The notes under the pieces were generated by a model, which was not told the DNA's origin, ran no database searches, and was given only the letters and a program-made list of their open reading frames with translations. Shown here one piece after another: positions 1 to 9,682 of a DNA stretch of 64,000 bases (its first letter is position 1; every line of letters starts with the position of its first letter). A program made the translations under genes and the position numbers. Source of the stretch: Candidatus Rhodoferax randersensis (lineage in GTDB: Bacteria; Pseudomonadota; Gammaproteobacteria; Burkholderiales; Burkholderiaceae_C); the NCBI GenBank assembly GCA_016718155.1, contig JADKEH010000027.1, positions 3,957 to 67,956 on the forward strand, read 5' to 3'.

Positions 1-1
1 A

Positions 2-139
2 GCGCAAGTAATCGTCAGCGCCCGCGTCAGCAAGAGCGGCAATGCCCTGCCGCAAGCCGGCGATTTCTCCGGACAGGCCCCACCAGTGGGCCTTGGAAAC
101 TCGGCGCTGGCCATCGAGATCGGGGAACGGGTCAAATAG
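2..139 (+). CDS. ccmI: CcmI (cytochrome c maturation protein), C-terminal fragment
   Basis: The first 45 codons read in frame 2 give a protein end containing VIVSARVSKSGNALPQAGDF and then SALAIEIGERVK before TAG at 137-139. The run VSARVSKSGNA followed by a G-D pair is the typical periplasmic C-terminus of CcmI/CycH, which presents apocytochrome c to the heme lyase. The start and membrane part lie outside the window. Such a gene fits a region rich in c-type cytochromes. The call rests on the motif alone, but the motif is distinctive. Confidence 0.75.
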   Translation, partial: AQVIVSARVSKSGNALPQAGDFSGQAPPVGLGNSALAIEIGERVK

Positions 140-206
140 CGGGTGGTGCCTGCCACGGCAGGCAGGCGTTGCGTTCATCGCTGCCGGTCGTGGAGTCTGC
201 GGGTCA

Positions 207-1503
207 ATGGTCAATCTCTATCTGTTCATCTACATTGCCGCATTCGGTCTGATCGTTGCGCTGTACCTGCGGCGTCAGCGCAACCGGCATGCCACCCACG
301 CGGCGAAGCTGCAGCAAGCCATAGAGGGCGGGCTGCTTGAGCCACCCTCGCTGCATCCGGTGGTCAACCCGACCCGCTGCATGGGTTCCGGCGCCTGCAT
401 CAAAGCCTGCCCGGAGCAGGCTTTGGGCATCGTCAACGGCAAGGCCGTGCTGATCAATCCAGCGCACTGCATCGGGCATGGGGCCTGCGCCGCGGCCTGT
501 CCGGTGGAGTCGATCAGCCTGGTGTTCCGGCACCGAAAAACGCGGCATCGATATCCCCAATGTCACGCCGCAGTTCGAGACCAACGTGCCGGGTATCTTC
601 ATTGCGGGCGAGCTCGGCGGCATGGGCCTGGTGCGCAAGGCCGCCGAACAGGGGCGCCAGGCCATCAATACCTTGCGCAAGCGGGCCGGCGCCGGCGCTG
701 AGTACGACGTCGTGATCGTGGGCTGCGGGCCGGCCGGCCTGTCGGCGGGCTTGTCAGCGATTGAGCACAATCTGCGCTACAAACTGCTGGAACAGGAAGA
801 CTCGCTGGGTGGTGCGGTCTACCACTATCCACGCCACAAGGTCACCATGACGGCGCCGGTCGACCTGGCACTGATCGGCAAGGTCAAGTTCGGTGAAGTG
901 CAGAAGGAGAAACTGCTGGCGTTCTGGGTCGACGTGGTCAAGAAAACCGGACTGCAAATCTCGTTTCGTGAACGCATGGAGAGCATTGACCGGCAGGATG
1001 GGCGTTTCGTGGTGCACACCAACCGGGGCAGCTACAGCACCAGCACGGTGCTGCTGGCGATGGGACGGCGTGGAACGCCACGCAAGTTGGAAGTGCCGGG
1101 CGAGGAGTCCCACAAGGTGGTGTACCGTTTGATTGACCCCGAGCAGTACCGGGGCCAGGCGGTGCTGGTCGTCGGCGGCGGCGACAGCGCGCTGGAGGCG
1201 GCGATTGCCCTGTCCGAGCAAGCCGGCACCGATGTCACCCTGTCCTACCGCAGTGCGGCGTTTTCCCGGGTCAAGCCCAAGAACCGCAGTGCGCTGGAAC
1301 AACAGCAAAAGACCGGGCGCCTGCGCGTGCTGCTCAACTCACAAGTCCTCTCCATCGCCGAACAGCATGTGGAGATCGACCATGACGGTGTTCCACAGCG
1401 CCTGCGCAATGACGCGGTGATTGTCTGCGCCGGCGGCCTGCTGCCCACGCCTTTGCTGCAAAAGATCGGCATTGAGTTCGAGACCAAATACGGGGTCACC
1501 TGA
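207..1503 (+). CDS. Ferredoxin-thioredoxin-reductase-like flavoprotein, one frameshift
   Basis: The ATG at 207 begins a hydrophobic N-terminus (MVNLYLFIYIAAFGLIVALY) followed by two 4Fe-4S motifs (CMGSGACIKACP and CIGHGACAAACP). The FAD motif VVIVGCGPAGLSAGL and the NAD(P) motif VLVVGGGDSALEAAI follow, so it is a membrane-anchored Fe-S flavoprotein of the thioredoxin reductase-like superfamily. The first 107 codons are in frame 3; from about 527 the homology continues in frame 1 (GTEKRGIDIP), so one extra C at 527-528 splits the gene. Both halves are well conserved and the join is exact, which suggests a consensus error or a very recent mutation. Its partner is unknown; CcmI lies just upstream. 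Confidence 0.75.
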
Positions 1504-1565
1504 TCGGCCCGCAAAGACTGCCGCCGGACTGGGCCGATCCGCGGCAGGCACCTCAAACCATCGCT

Positions 1566-1919
1566 TCAGCGCGCGGTGTTCTGCCGGACCAGTCGCGCAG
1601 TGACGGGGTTGAAATACACTTCCACGATGCGCCCTTCGCGATCGAATCCATAGATTTCGTAGCAGCTGTTGTTGGCGATCTTGAAGGTCTTGATCCGGTA
1701 GCCACGGTGCTGCGCCAACAGCTTCATCTCCTCCTCTGAGAACCATTCCGAGCGCGGTGCCGTGGTGCAGACTTCGGAGGCTTTTTCCCGGCTGATGCCA
1801 ACCGCCGCCGACGCGGTGCGGGCGGCGCTGGCCGGTACACCGGTCGCAAGGGCTTGTGCCTGCACCGAAGCTGAGGCCAGGCAGGCAAGACCGGCGAGCA
1901 GCGCAAATATGAACTTCAT
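1566..1919 (-). CDS. Periplasmic PepSY-like small protein
   Basis: The ATG at 1919 (GGGAG upstream) gives 117 residues beginning with a signal peptide (MKFIFALLAGLACLASASVQA). The C-terminal half (EEEMKLLAQHRGYRIKTFKI, then CYEIYGFDREGRIVEVYF) resembles a PepSY domain. PepSY proteins are periplasmic modulators often encoded beside cytochrome b or multiheme electron-transfer genes, and this is the last gene of such a minus-strand set. No catalytic residues are visible, and the function is inferred only from fold likeness and neighbours. Confidence 0.6.
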   Translation of the reverse strand: MKFIFALLAGLACLASASVQAQALATGVPASAARTASAAVGISREKASEVCTTAPRSEWFSEEEMKLLAQHRGYRIKTFKIANNSCYEIYGFDREGRIVEVYFNPVTARLVRQNTAR

Positions 1920-1996
1920 GATGACTCCCAGAGATAACAATAGACAGATTCTGGTCAACCGACATTAAGACGTTCTTACGACGGCCGTGCCGACGC

Positions 1997-2746
1997 TCAG
2001 TGCTTCTGCTTGCGTTCGCGTGACTTGTTTCTCGCCGCCGTCTCGCTCGCCACGCTTGCGGGCTCTTCGTCGGCGCTGCGATGGCACTCGACGCAATTGT
2101 CGTAGTTGGCGATGCCTTCCTTCTCATGCTCCGCCCGTACATTCTGGAGCGTGTGTTCGTGGCACCCGTAACAGGTATAGCGCCGGTAGTCATCGTTGAC
2201 GTGACAGGTCACGCACTTCACGTTGTGGTCACGGTCCAGCACAAAGTGCTTTTCATGCTCGAAGGTGGCGGGCTTCAGGCTTGCGTCTTGCGGCACTGGG
2301 CGCAGCCCGCCGTAAGATTTTGATGAAGCTTGTCGGTGGGTTTGACATGGCAGCTGTCGCAACGGTCCTGCACTGCGGTTCGTAGCAAGCCGTGAGAAAA
2401 CGGTTTGCGACTGCGTTGGGTTAGTTTGGGCCCCTCGTGGTCGCTGTGACAAGCCATGCAATCGCGTTCGATCAAATCCTGGTGGAACGAAGTCTTGAGC
2501 TTGCGCTGGGCCAATGGCGCGCCTTTGGTCGTGCGCAAACCGATGTCAGCCACCACATGGCAGTTGATACACCGCTGAATGGAGGCGCCACGCAAAGGCG
2601 CGTGACAGGCAAAGCAATCGGTGGCGAGCTCGGCATGCCCGCTGACCAAGGCGCCGGGGCTGACCATGAGATGCGGGTAAATGAAGACCAGCGCCAACAG
2701 GCCGCCGATTGCCGCAGATGAGGACCAGAAGCCAGCCGCGCTTCAC
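1997..2746 (-). CDS. Periplasmic multiheme cytochrome c with frameshifts
   Basis: Two frames together encode eight CXXCH-type sites: CFACH, CINCH, CMACH, CDSCH, CAQCR, CVTCH, CYGCH and CVECH. The likely start is the GTG at 2746 overlapping the stop of the upstream membrane gene (VKRGWLLVLICG). One frame change near 2710 joins it to the GGLLALVFIYPHLM segment, and another near 2279 joins CAQCRKTQA to KPATFEHEKH. The fifth site reads CAQCR, so its heme-ligand histidine is lost by a CAC-to-CGC change. This is an octaheme-type electron carrier, probably accepting electrons from the b-type membrane protein encoded just upstream. Decay or poor consensus both remain possible. Confidence 0.65.
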
Positions 2747-3317
2747 TTCCAACCCCAAAACAGGAAGACGGCGATGATGTGCGCCAGCGCCAGCACGGCA
2801 AACACCAGGGTCACCGGCAAGTGCACCGAGCGCCACTGCTTCATCACATCAAAAGTCAGGCTATCGACGTACAGGCGCTCTTCGAGCTCGTCAGCCGACA
2901 AACCCTGCTGACGCATGCGCTGGCGCGCCTGCTCCAGTCGTCTTCGTGAGCGATCCAGCAGGTATTTGCCGGTCAAACCGCTACCCACGTCAACCAACAT
3001 CGCCCAGACCGCCAGCCAACCCAGTATGGCGTTGAAGTGAATTCCGCGTGCACCAATACCAGCAGCGAACCGAACCAAGCCATGCGCTGGTGCCAGCGCA
3101 ACAGGACCGCGGGCTGACTAAAGCCCACCAGCCGGCGCTTGCGAAGCGAATAGACGAACGAAAGAAGAATCAGCAAGGTTCCGGGGATGCCCAGGTAGCG
3201 GCCGATCCAGACCACATTGAAGACATGCAGAAGGGCATCGAGCAGCAGCGCCAGCACGGCCAGCGCGGCAAACGCCAGCATGAAGGGCAACACCTCACGA
3301 CGCAGCAACTTGGCTTG
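2743..3317 (-). CDS. b-type heme membrane protein, frameshifted
   Basis: From the ATG at 3317 (MQAKLLRREVLPFMLAF) the protein shows several hydrophobic helices with histidines suited to b-heme ligation (RWHQRMAWFGSLLVLVH, GIHFNAILGWLAVWA, HLPVTLVFAVLALAHI). The frame changes once near 3050: LVLVHA in one frame continues as GIHFNAILGW in another, so one base is missing. It lies 8 bp after the flavoreductase stop and overlaps the cytochrome start, so the three form an operon passing electrons from a reductase through the membrane to a periplasmic cytochrome. The exact family is not recognised. Confidence 0.6.
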
Positions 3318-3325
3318 CATACGCG

Positions 3326-4570
3326 TCAGGCCTCCAGCACCAGCGCCGAGCCTGGCTTGCCAACGCACAACAGGCAGCAGCCCGGCGCCACATCATGATC
3401 CGGATCTTGGGCATAGTGAACCGAGCCACTGAGCAGCTTGACCTCACAACTGCCGCAGCTTCCCGAGCGGCAGCCGGACTCGACTTCCACCGCGTGCCGT
3501 TCGGCCAACTCAAGCAAGTTGGCATCCTGCCCATCCCACACCAGCGTTCGCCCAGCACGCTGAAAACGCACTTCAAACGCAACGGTCGCACGCGAACCGG
3601 GCTCAGCGGGCAGCGCCGCGTCCGAACGAACCGTGGCCGGGCCAAAGGCTTCGAAATGGATATCCTGCCGCGGCACGTCCCACTGTGCCAGCCCCGCGAC
3701 GATACTTTCCATCATGGGCGCGGGGCCACAGACATAGAAATGATGCCGCCCATGCGGCAAGGTGCGTCGCAGCAACTCAACATCCACGTGTCCTTGATGC
3801 TGGTAGTCGCGACCCACAACATCACTCGACCCAGGCCGGCTGTACACCACGTTCAAGTGGAAGTTCGGATGCACACGCGCCAGTTCTTCGAGTTGCAGCT
3901 TGAACGCTTGCTCACCGCTGTGGCGCACTCCGTAGTAAAGATGGACCGTCCGGCTCGGCTGTTCAGCGAGGCACCAGCGCAACATGCTCGCCATGGGTGT
4001 GATGCCGATACCGCCGCCAATCAGCACAACCGGCACGTCGGGCGCAGCATCTATGTGAAAGTGACCCGACGGCGCCTTGACCTTGAGCACCTGACCAGGT
4101 TGAACCTGATCATGCAGATGGTTGGAGGACAGCCCGGCAGGCAATTCGGGCCGATCTGGCGGCGCGTTGACTCGCTTGACGGTAATCCGGTAGCCCGTCG
4201 GGTCGGGACGCTCGGAGAGTGAATAGCATCGGGTGATGGCACGTCGGCCACCAGGCGAACTGCTATCTGCCACCTCCAGAGAAAAGGTCAGGAATTGCCC
4301 AGGCTTAAACGGAGGAAGTGGCGCGCCATCGAGCGGCGCGAGGTAGAACGAGCACTGACTGTGCAGGGCATCCTCATATTCGCGGCGCATGACACGAAAC
4401 TCACGCCAGCCGGACCAAGCCGCGGCCGAAACCGACTGGGGTTGCGACTCATCATGGGCAGACGGCGGCTTGACCACGCTGCGCAGCCGCCAAAACCCGG
4501 CACCGATGCCAACCGCCAGCTGTAGCAGCAAAGCGGCGCTGATATAAGCAAGGAGTTGTAAGGCAGTCAC
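3326..4570 (-). CDS. Membrane-anchored FAD/NAD(P) reductase with C-terminal 2Fe-2S ferredoxin
   Basis: The 414-residue protein has an N-terminal membrane segment (about 5-27). An FNR-type FAD domain follows (RCYSLSERPDPTGYR around 115), then a nucleotide domain (VLIGGGIGITPMASML around 185) and a plant-type 2Fe-2S ferredoxin domain with CRSGSCGSCE and a final CLLC. This order matches Hcr/Vanillate-reductase-like oxidoreductases. As first gene of the minus-strand set it probably feeds NAD(P)H electrons to, or takes them from, the b-type protein and multiheme cytochrome downstream. It is intact, unlike its two neighbours. Confidence 0.8.
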   Translation of the reverse strand: MTALQLLAYISAALLLQLAVGIGAGFWRLRSVVKPPSAHDESQPQSVSAAAWSGWREFRVMRREYEDALHSQCSFYLAPLDGAPLPPFKPGQFLTFSLEVADSSSPGGRRAITRCYSLSERPDPTGYRITVKRVNAPPDRPELPAGLSSNHLHDQVQPGQVLKVKAPSGHFHIDAAPDVPVVLIGGGIGITPMASMLRWCLAEQPSRTVHLYYGVRHSGEQAFKLQLEELARVHPNFHLNVVYSRPGSSDVVGRDYQHQGHVDVELLRRTLPHGRHHFYVCGPAPMMESIVAGLAQWDVPRQDIHFEAFGPATVRSDAALPAEPGSRATVAFEVRFQRAGRTLVWDGQDANLLELAERHAVEVESGCRSGSCGSCEVKLLSGSVHYAQDPDHDVAPGCCLLCVGKPGSALVLEA

Positions 4571-4659
4571 AGCACAGGCAGAAGTGGGATAAAACTGGCA
4601 GGACCCGCCGACCAGGCAGATCGGCTTTTTCCATTCTAGGGTTCGCTTCCCTCGGGCGT

Positions 4660-4877
4660 TTGCGTTTTGTCAACCGTTGGCTGGTGCTGACTGCCCTGGG
4701 CGTGGTAAACACGTCCATGCTGCCGCACTTCACGACGCTGGCACGCTGTCTTGGGTTTACCCAGCTGCCGCTGTGCCAATTTCTTTTTTTGGCCTGCTGA
4801 CGGCACTGTTGATCTCGTATTTGGTGATGGTGGAAGGTGGCAAGCAATGGTTTTACCGACGTCCGATGAGGTCTTGA
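4660..4877 (+). pseudogene. C-terminal remnant of an MgtA-type P-type ATPase
   Basis: In one frame the text reads LRFVNRWLVLTALGVVNTSM...GFTQLP, and in the next PISFFGLLTALLISYLVMVE followed by GGKQWFYRR and a stop at 4877. Together this resembles the last two membrane helices and basic tail (W-F-x-R-R) of magnesium-transporting P-type ATPases. No upstream catalytic part exists, because a reductase gene begins at 4570 on the other strand. The remnant contains a frameshift and overlaps the start of the following ATPase gene by about 30 bp. It is probably the leftover of a deleted ATPase. Confidence 0.5.
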
Positions 4878-7451
4878 ACGACAGCCAAGGCTTGAGCACT
4901 GCGCAGGCCAGGCAGCGCCTGCTTGAAGACGGCTTCAACGCCTTGCCGGGCGATCAACGGCGAACCCTGCAGGCGATCATCCGCGAGACCTTGCAGGAGC
5001 CGATGTTCATGCTGCTGCTGGCGGCAGGTTCGCTCTACTTGGTGCTGGGTGACTTGCAAGAAGGCATTGTTCTGTTCGGCCTGGTGCTGGTCGTGCTGGC
5101 TCTGACGCTGTACCAGGAAGGTAAGACCGAACGGGCGATGGCCGCACTGCGCGACCTCACCAGCCCGCGCGCGCTGGTGCTGCGTGACGGACAGCTTGCT
5201 CGCATTGCGGGGCGTGAGGTGGTGCGCGGCGACGTTCTGGTTTTGGCAGAAGGCGACCGCATTGCGGCGGATGCGGTGCTGATTTCTGGCACCGATGTGC
5301 AGGCCGACGAGTCCCTGCTCACGGGGGAGGCGGTGCCGGTGGGCAAGGTGGTGGGCGTGACGCCCGAGACGCCAACACGGACAGCCGCAGCTCGCCCCGG
5401 CGGTGACGGTCAGGCGACCTTGTTCTCGGGCACGCTGCTGGTCAAGGGCCACGGCACGGCGCGCGTCACCGCCACTGGCCCCCGCAGCGAGATCGGTCGC
5501 ATCGGCACTGCACTGGCGACACTGACAGCGGAGCGTTCGCCGCTGAAAACACAGACCGCGCGCTTGGTGAAAGTGCTGGCGATGATTGCCTTCATCACCA
5601 GCCTGCTGCTGGTGGTGGCGTATGGCCTGCTGCGTGGCGATTGGCTGGCGGCGTTGCTGGCCGGCATCGCGCTGGCCATGGCGATGCTGCCGCAAGAGTT
5701 CACCGTGGTGTTGACCGTGCTGCCCGCCCTGGGCGCCTGGCGTTTGTCGAAGCAAAACGTCCTGACCCGGCGCATCGCCGCGATTGAGACGTTGGGGGCC
5801 ACATCGGTGCTGTGCGTGGACAAGACCGGCACGCTCACTGAGAACCGCATGACCGTGGCGGAGCTCTATACACAGGGCGCCTCCAATGTGAAGGGCGAGA
5901 GTCTAAGCATTAACTATGCCGCAGCTTCGGAGTTGCCCGAGGCCTTTCACACCCTGGTTGAATTCTCCATTCTGGCCAGCGTGGCCGAGCCTTTTGATCC
6001 GATGGAGAAGGCCTTCCACCGGCTGGGCCAGCATTTCTTGAAGGACACCGAGCATCTGCACCGCGACTGGACACTGATGCAGGAGTATGGATTGACACCC
6101 GAGTTGCGTGCCATGTCGCATGTCTGGAAGGCGGTGGACGGTGAGGCGCACGTGGTGGCGGCCAAGGGAGCGCCTGAGGCGATCGTGGATTTGTGCCACC
6201 TCGATACCGACGCGCAGGCGCGCATCGCCGCTGCGGTGGAGGCCATGGCAGCCAAAGGCCTGCGCGTGCTGGGTGTCGCCCAGGCGCGCTTTACCGGCGA
6301 GCGCTGGCCTGCCATCGAGCATGATTTTGAGTTCGAATTCATCGGTCTGCTGGGGCTGGAAGATCCCCCTGCGTGCCGAAATTCCCGAGGCCATGGCCCA
6401 GTGCCGAACGGCTGGCATCCGGGTGATCATGATCACCGGTGACTACCCAGCAACTGCGCTCGCCATTGCCGGCCAGGCGCAACTGGGCGCTGGGGAGATG
6501 GGCCAAATTCTGACCGGTGATGCGATGGCCGTCATGAGTGACGCCGAGTTGCAGGCGCGCATGAATACGGTAAGTGTTTGCGCCCGCATCGCACCGGAAC
6601 AAAAGCTGCGCATTGTGCAGGCGCTCAAGGCCAATGGCGAGATTGTGGCCATGACCGGCGATGGGGTGAACGACGCCCCCGCGCTCAAGGCCGCCCACGT
6701 GGGTGTGGCCATGGGTGGGCGCGGTACGGACGTGGCGCGTGAGGCGTCGTCGCTGGTGCTGCTGGACGACAACTTTGCGTCCATTGTGCGGGCCGTGCGC
6801 CTGGGTCGGCGCATCTTCGACAATCTGCGCAAGTCCATGTCGTACATCCTGGCGGTGCATGTGCCCATCGCTGGCGCGGCGCTACTGCCGGTGCTGCTGG
6901 GGTGGCCGGTGCTGTTGTTCCCGCTGCATATCGCCTTTCTGGAGTTGGTCATTGATCCGGCCTGCTCGATGGTGTTTGAGAACGAGCCATCCGAGTTGGA
7001 CGTGATGCAACGCGCACCGCGTGACGTGAATACCCCACTGTTTGGCGGCATGACGCTGGTGCTCGCGCTGCTGCAGGGCTTGGGCGTGCTGGTGGTGGTG
7101 ATGGGTGCCTACGCCTGGGGCACTACCTGGTTGACCGAAACGGCCGCACGGGCATTCGCCTTCACCACGCTGGTGAGCGCTAACCTGGCGCTGATATTTT
7201 CCAACCGCTCGCGCACCGGCTCACTGTTGGCCTCCTTGCGCGTGCCCAATCGCACGCTGTGGATCGTCATCGGCGTCACGCTTGGGGTTCTGGGACTGGT
7301 GTTGTACCTTCCCTGGTTGACTCGCCTGTTTTTCTTCGCGCCCTTGTCCGCGCCTGACTTGCTGACTGCGTCTGCCTTGGGCTTGCTCAGCGTGTTCTGG
7401 TTTGAAACGATCAAACTAAGTCGTCGTCTGTCGCAGAGGCGGTCGCGTTGA
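4847..7451 (+). CDS. Cation-translocating P-type ATPase, one homopolymer frameshift
   Basis: The ATG at 4847 (GGAAGGTGG upstream) starts an actuator domain with LLTGEAVPV, a phosphorylation site DKTGTLTENRM, an N domain, TGDGVNDAPALKAAHVGVA in the P domain, and a C-terminal membrane domain (VPIAGAALLPVLLGWPVLLF). The frame changes in a C run at 6365-6369: five C instead of four, after which EIPEAMAQCRTAGIRVIMI continues. Full length would be about 868 residues, as expected for calcium- or magnesium-type pumps. The helix-4 ion-binding motif reads LPQEFTV rather than the usual PEEFP, so the transported ion cannot be named. Confidence 0.8.
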
Positions 7452-7752
7452 GTTGCGCGCGCAGCGTTTCGATTTCGCCCAGCAGTTGCAGCGCCAGCGC
7501 CGCACCGGCCGGATTCACGCCAAGATCGCGCTGCAGGCGCGAGGCCACCGCCACATCGCGCAACTGCGCACCGGTAAACCGCCAGTCGTCCGACTGCTGG
7601 CCGAGCTCGGGGGCCAGGATACCCTCCTGCACCAGCTCGATGACGAAGCCGACTTCCACCGCACAGGCGCGGCTAACCTCAATCAGGGTGAAAGCCACCG
7701 ACTGCGCCGGGCTGTTGCCATCCGTCAACGGTTTGACATCGTTGCTGCTCAT
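7411..7752 (-). CDS. cbpM: Chaperone modulator CbpM
   Basis: This 113-residue protein (FTLIEVSRACAVEVGFVIEL, then RLQRDLGVNPAGAALALQLL) has the MerR-like helical pattern of CbpM, the partner that binds the J domain of CbpA and limits its activity. It follows cbpA with a 4-bp ATGA overlap, so the two are co-translated. Its 3' end overlaps the end of the convergent ATPase gene by about 40 bp. Confidence 0.85.
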   Translation of the reverse strand: MSSNDVKPLTDGNSPAQSVAFTLIEVSRACAVEVGFVIELVQEGILAPELGQQSDDWRFTGAQLRDVAVASRLQRDLGVNPAGAALALQLLGEIETLRAQLNATASATDDDLV

Positions 7753-8705
7753 GTGTTCTCTCCCAGGTTGACGCGTGGATTGAAAGACTTGAACTGGCTA
7801 GCCATGCCACGGTAGAAGGTCTGCGCCGACTCGCTGTCCGCCGGCGGCAAGGCGATATTGAGAACAAAGTAGAAATCACCGGGGGTGGCCGACGGAATGC
7901 CACGGCCCCGCAGGCGTAGCTTGCGTCCCTGCACCGAGCCCGGCGGAATCGTCAACTCAACCAAACCACTGGGCGTGGGCACTTCGATTTGCGCCCCCAG
8001 AGCAGCCTCCCACGGGGCCACCGGCAAGTCCAGGTAGACATCGTGTTTGTCCACGCGGTAACGTGCATGGGGTCGAAATTCGACCTCAAGGTACAGGTCA
8101 CCAGCCGGGCCTTGACCCATGCCCGGACCGCCCTGCCCAGCCAGGCGGATGCGCTGCCCCGCGCGCACGCCCTTGGGAATGACGAAGTCGATCTGGTGCT
8201 CGCGCAGCACCACATGACCCTGCTCATCAACCTGCGGCAAGCGCAGGGTGACCCGGCGCTCAGCTCCGTGGTAGGCCTCTTCCAAGTCGATCTGGATACT
8301 GGCGTGGTGATCTTCCCCCTGCATGTGAAAGCCAGCACCACGGCTGGGGCGCGCTGGGCCAGCGCCACGGCTAAACAGGGATTCAAAGAAGTCACTGTGC
8401 TCGGCCGCTTCGCGCTCATCAAAGCCGCGCCCGGCGGACTCAAAGCCGTCGCTCCAACCCGGCGGCGGCCGAAACTCCTGTCCGCCTTTCCAATTGGCTC
8501 CGAGTTGATCGTAGGCGGCCCGCTTTTCGGGGTCCTTGAGCACCTCGTAGGCCTCGCCGACCTCCTTGAAATGGGCCTCTGCATTGGCTTCCTTGCTGAC
8601 ATCGGGATGGTACTTGCGTGCCAGCTTGCGGTGCGCGCGCTTGATCTCGTCCTGCGTGGCGCTGCGCTCCAGTCCCATCACCTTGTAATAGTCTTTGAAT
8701 TCCAT
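7749..8705 (-). CDS. cbpA: Curved-DNA-binding DnaJ-family co-chaperone CbpA
   Basis: The start MEFKDYYKVMGLERSATQDE with the HPD motif (ARKYHPDVSKE) marks an N-terminal J domain of about 65 residues. A G/F-rich linker and a DnaJ C-terminal substrate domain follow (GVRAGQRIRLAGQGGPGMG, then PGDFYFVLNIALP). There is no zinc-finger region, as in CbpA rather than DnaJ. It acts with DnaK and can bind nucleoid DNA. The length (318 residues) is normal. cbpM follows directly. Confidence 0.9.
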   Translation of the reverse strand: MEFKDYYKVMGLERSATQDEIKRAHRKLARKYHPDVSKEANAEAHFKEVGEAYEVLKDPEKRAAYDQLGANWKGGQEFRPPPGWSDGFESAGRGFDEREAAEHSDFFESLFSRGAGPARPSRGAGFHMQGEDHHASIQIDLEEAYHGAERRVTLRLPQVDEQGHVVLREHQIDFVIPKGVRAGQRIRLAGQGGPGMGQGPAGDLYLEVEFRPHARYRVDKHDVYLDLPVAPWEAALGAQIEVPTPSGLVELTIPPGSVQGRKLRLRGRGIPSATPGDFYFVLNIALPPADSESAQTFYRGMASQFKSFNPRVNLGENT

Positions 8706-9080
8706 CCCGTCCCCCAACAAAGACGTCACTGTACTCTGGCCAACCCTGGCAATCAAACCCTGCCAGCGCACAAAGGGGTACAATCTGGCTTCGGTTTAGT
8801 TAAACGCCTTAGCAGCGCAGTTTTTCTGGCTTGCCCCACAAGCCCAGCACTCTTAACCTCCGGATTGAACAGTGTGTCCACGGCGCCGCTCACGCGCCAG
8901 GGCTGTTGTCTTGTGCCAGGCACCCATGCCGGCCTCCGTTGGCATCGTGTCGTTCAAGACCTGTTCCATGCGTCCCAAGCAGGGATCCACGGAACGCAGA
9001 ACCGAACACCGGCAGCCTGTTTGCAGGCTGTGTTCTCCTTTAATAACCGCGCCAGGACCGAGGGTCATGACGCTTTGTCA
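8706..9080. other. Gene-free stretch with a hairpin (9004-9035)
   Basis: This 375-bp stretch lies between the divergent cbpA and the small gene at 9081. I see no convincing coding frame. A strong hairpin at 9004-9035 has arms CAGCCTG and CAGGCTG around a TTTG loop, extended by GAACA/TGTTC, followed by TCCTTTAAT. It may be a leader structure for the downstream small gene and infA, or a weak terminator. GGGGTACAAT near 8775 could hold a -10 element but no clear -35 accompanies it. Confidence 0.35.
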
Positions 9081-9308
9081 ATGAATACCATGAACCATAA
9101 CGTCGCAGTGGGCAAGTACCTTGTCTCACCGCTCACCAAACGACTCGATGACGGCCGCTACGCTGCATCAGTCTCCATCCGGTCAGGGCGCGGCAGCGGC
9201 ACGCACGACCGGGTGATGCGTTTCACGCCGCTGTTTTGCTGCAACGCCTCGGCCGCCAGCTATGCCACCGAACAGGGCTTAAGCTGGGTGCACGGCCGTG
9301 CCTCCTAA
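9081..9308 (+). CDS. Small conserved protein upstream of infA
   Basis: The ATG at 9081 (a second at 9090) gives about 75 residues: MNTMNHNVAVGKYLVSPLTK, then VSIRSGRGSGTHDRVMRFTP and ATEQGLSWV. The basic, compact sequence matches my memory of an uncharacterised small protein found in Burkholderiales, often near cold-responsive translation genes. It lies 78 bp before infA on the same strand. Its function is unknown. The composition suggests nucleic-acid binding, but no motif proves it. Confidence 0.6.
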   Translation: MNTMNHNVAVGKYLVSPLTKRLDDGRYAASVSIRSGRGSGTHDRVMRFTPLFCCNASAASYATEQGLSWVHGRAS

Positions 9309-9386
9309 GCAGTTGAAGGCAGCGCGAAAGTTCTGACCTGCAAAACATCGATTTATTTTCTTGAAAACCCAACCGGAGTAGAGGCC

Positions 9387-9635
9387 ATGGCCAAAGAAGA
9401 ACTGATTGAGATGAGCGGAATGGTCACCGACGTGCTGCCCGATTCGCGCTTTCGCGTCACCTTGGACAACGGCCACCAATTGGTGGCCTATACCGGCGGC
9501 AAGATGCGCAAGCACCACATCCGGATCCTGGCTGGCGACAAGGTCTCATTGGAGTTGTCGCCCTATGATCTGAGCAAGGGTCGCATCACCTTCCGCCATA
9601 TCGCGGGTCGGGGCCCAGGGCCAGCTCAACACTAA
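9387..9635 (+). CDS. infA: Translation initiation factor IF-1
   Basis: The 82-residue S1/OB-fold protein starts MAKEELIEMSGMVTDVLPDS and continues RVTLDNGHQLVAYTGGKMRK, the IF-1 signature, then LAGDKVSLELSPYDLSKGRI. A GGAG box lies about 9 bases upstream. IF-1 occupies the ribosomal A site during initiation. Many betaproteobacteria carry two infA genes, one in the ribosomal cluster and one elsewhere; the setting here, away from ribosomal genes, fits the second. The C-terminal tail (AGRGPGPAQH) is slightly longer than in the canonical 72-residue form. Confidence 0.93.
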   Translation: MAKEELIEMSGMVTDVLPDSRFRVTLDNGHQLVAYTGGKMRKHHIRILAGDKVSLELSPYDLSKGRITFRHIAGRGPGPAQH

Positions 9636-9682
9636 GCCATCCACGATCGCATTGGCCTGCCGATCGCGATTGCGGATTTGCC

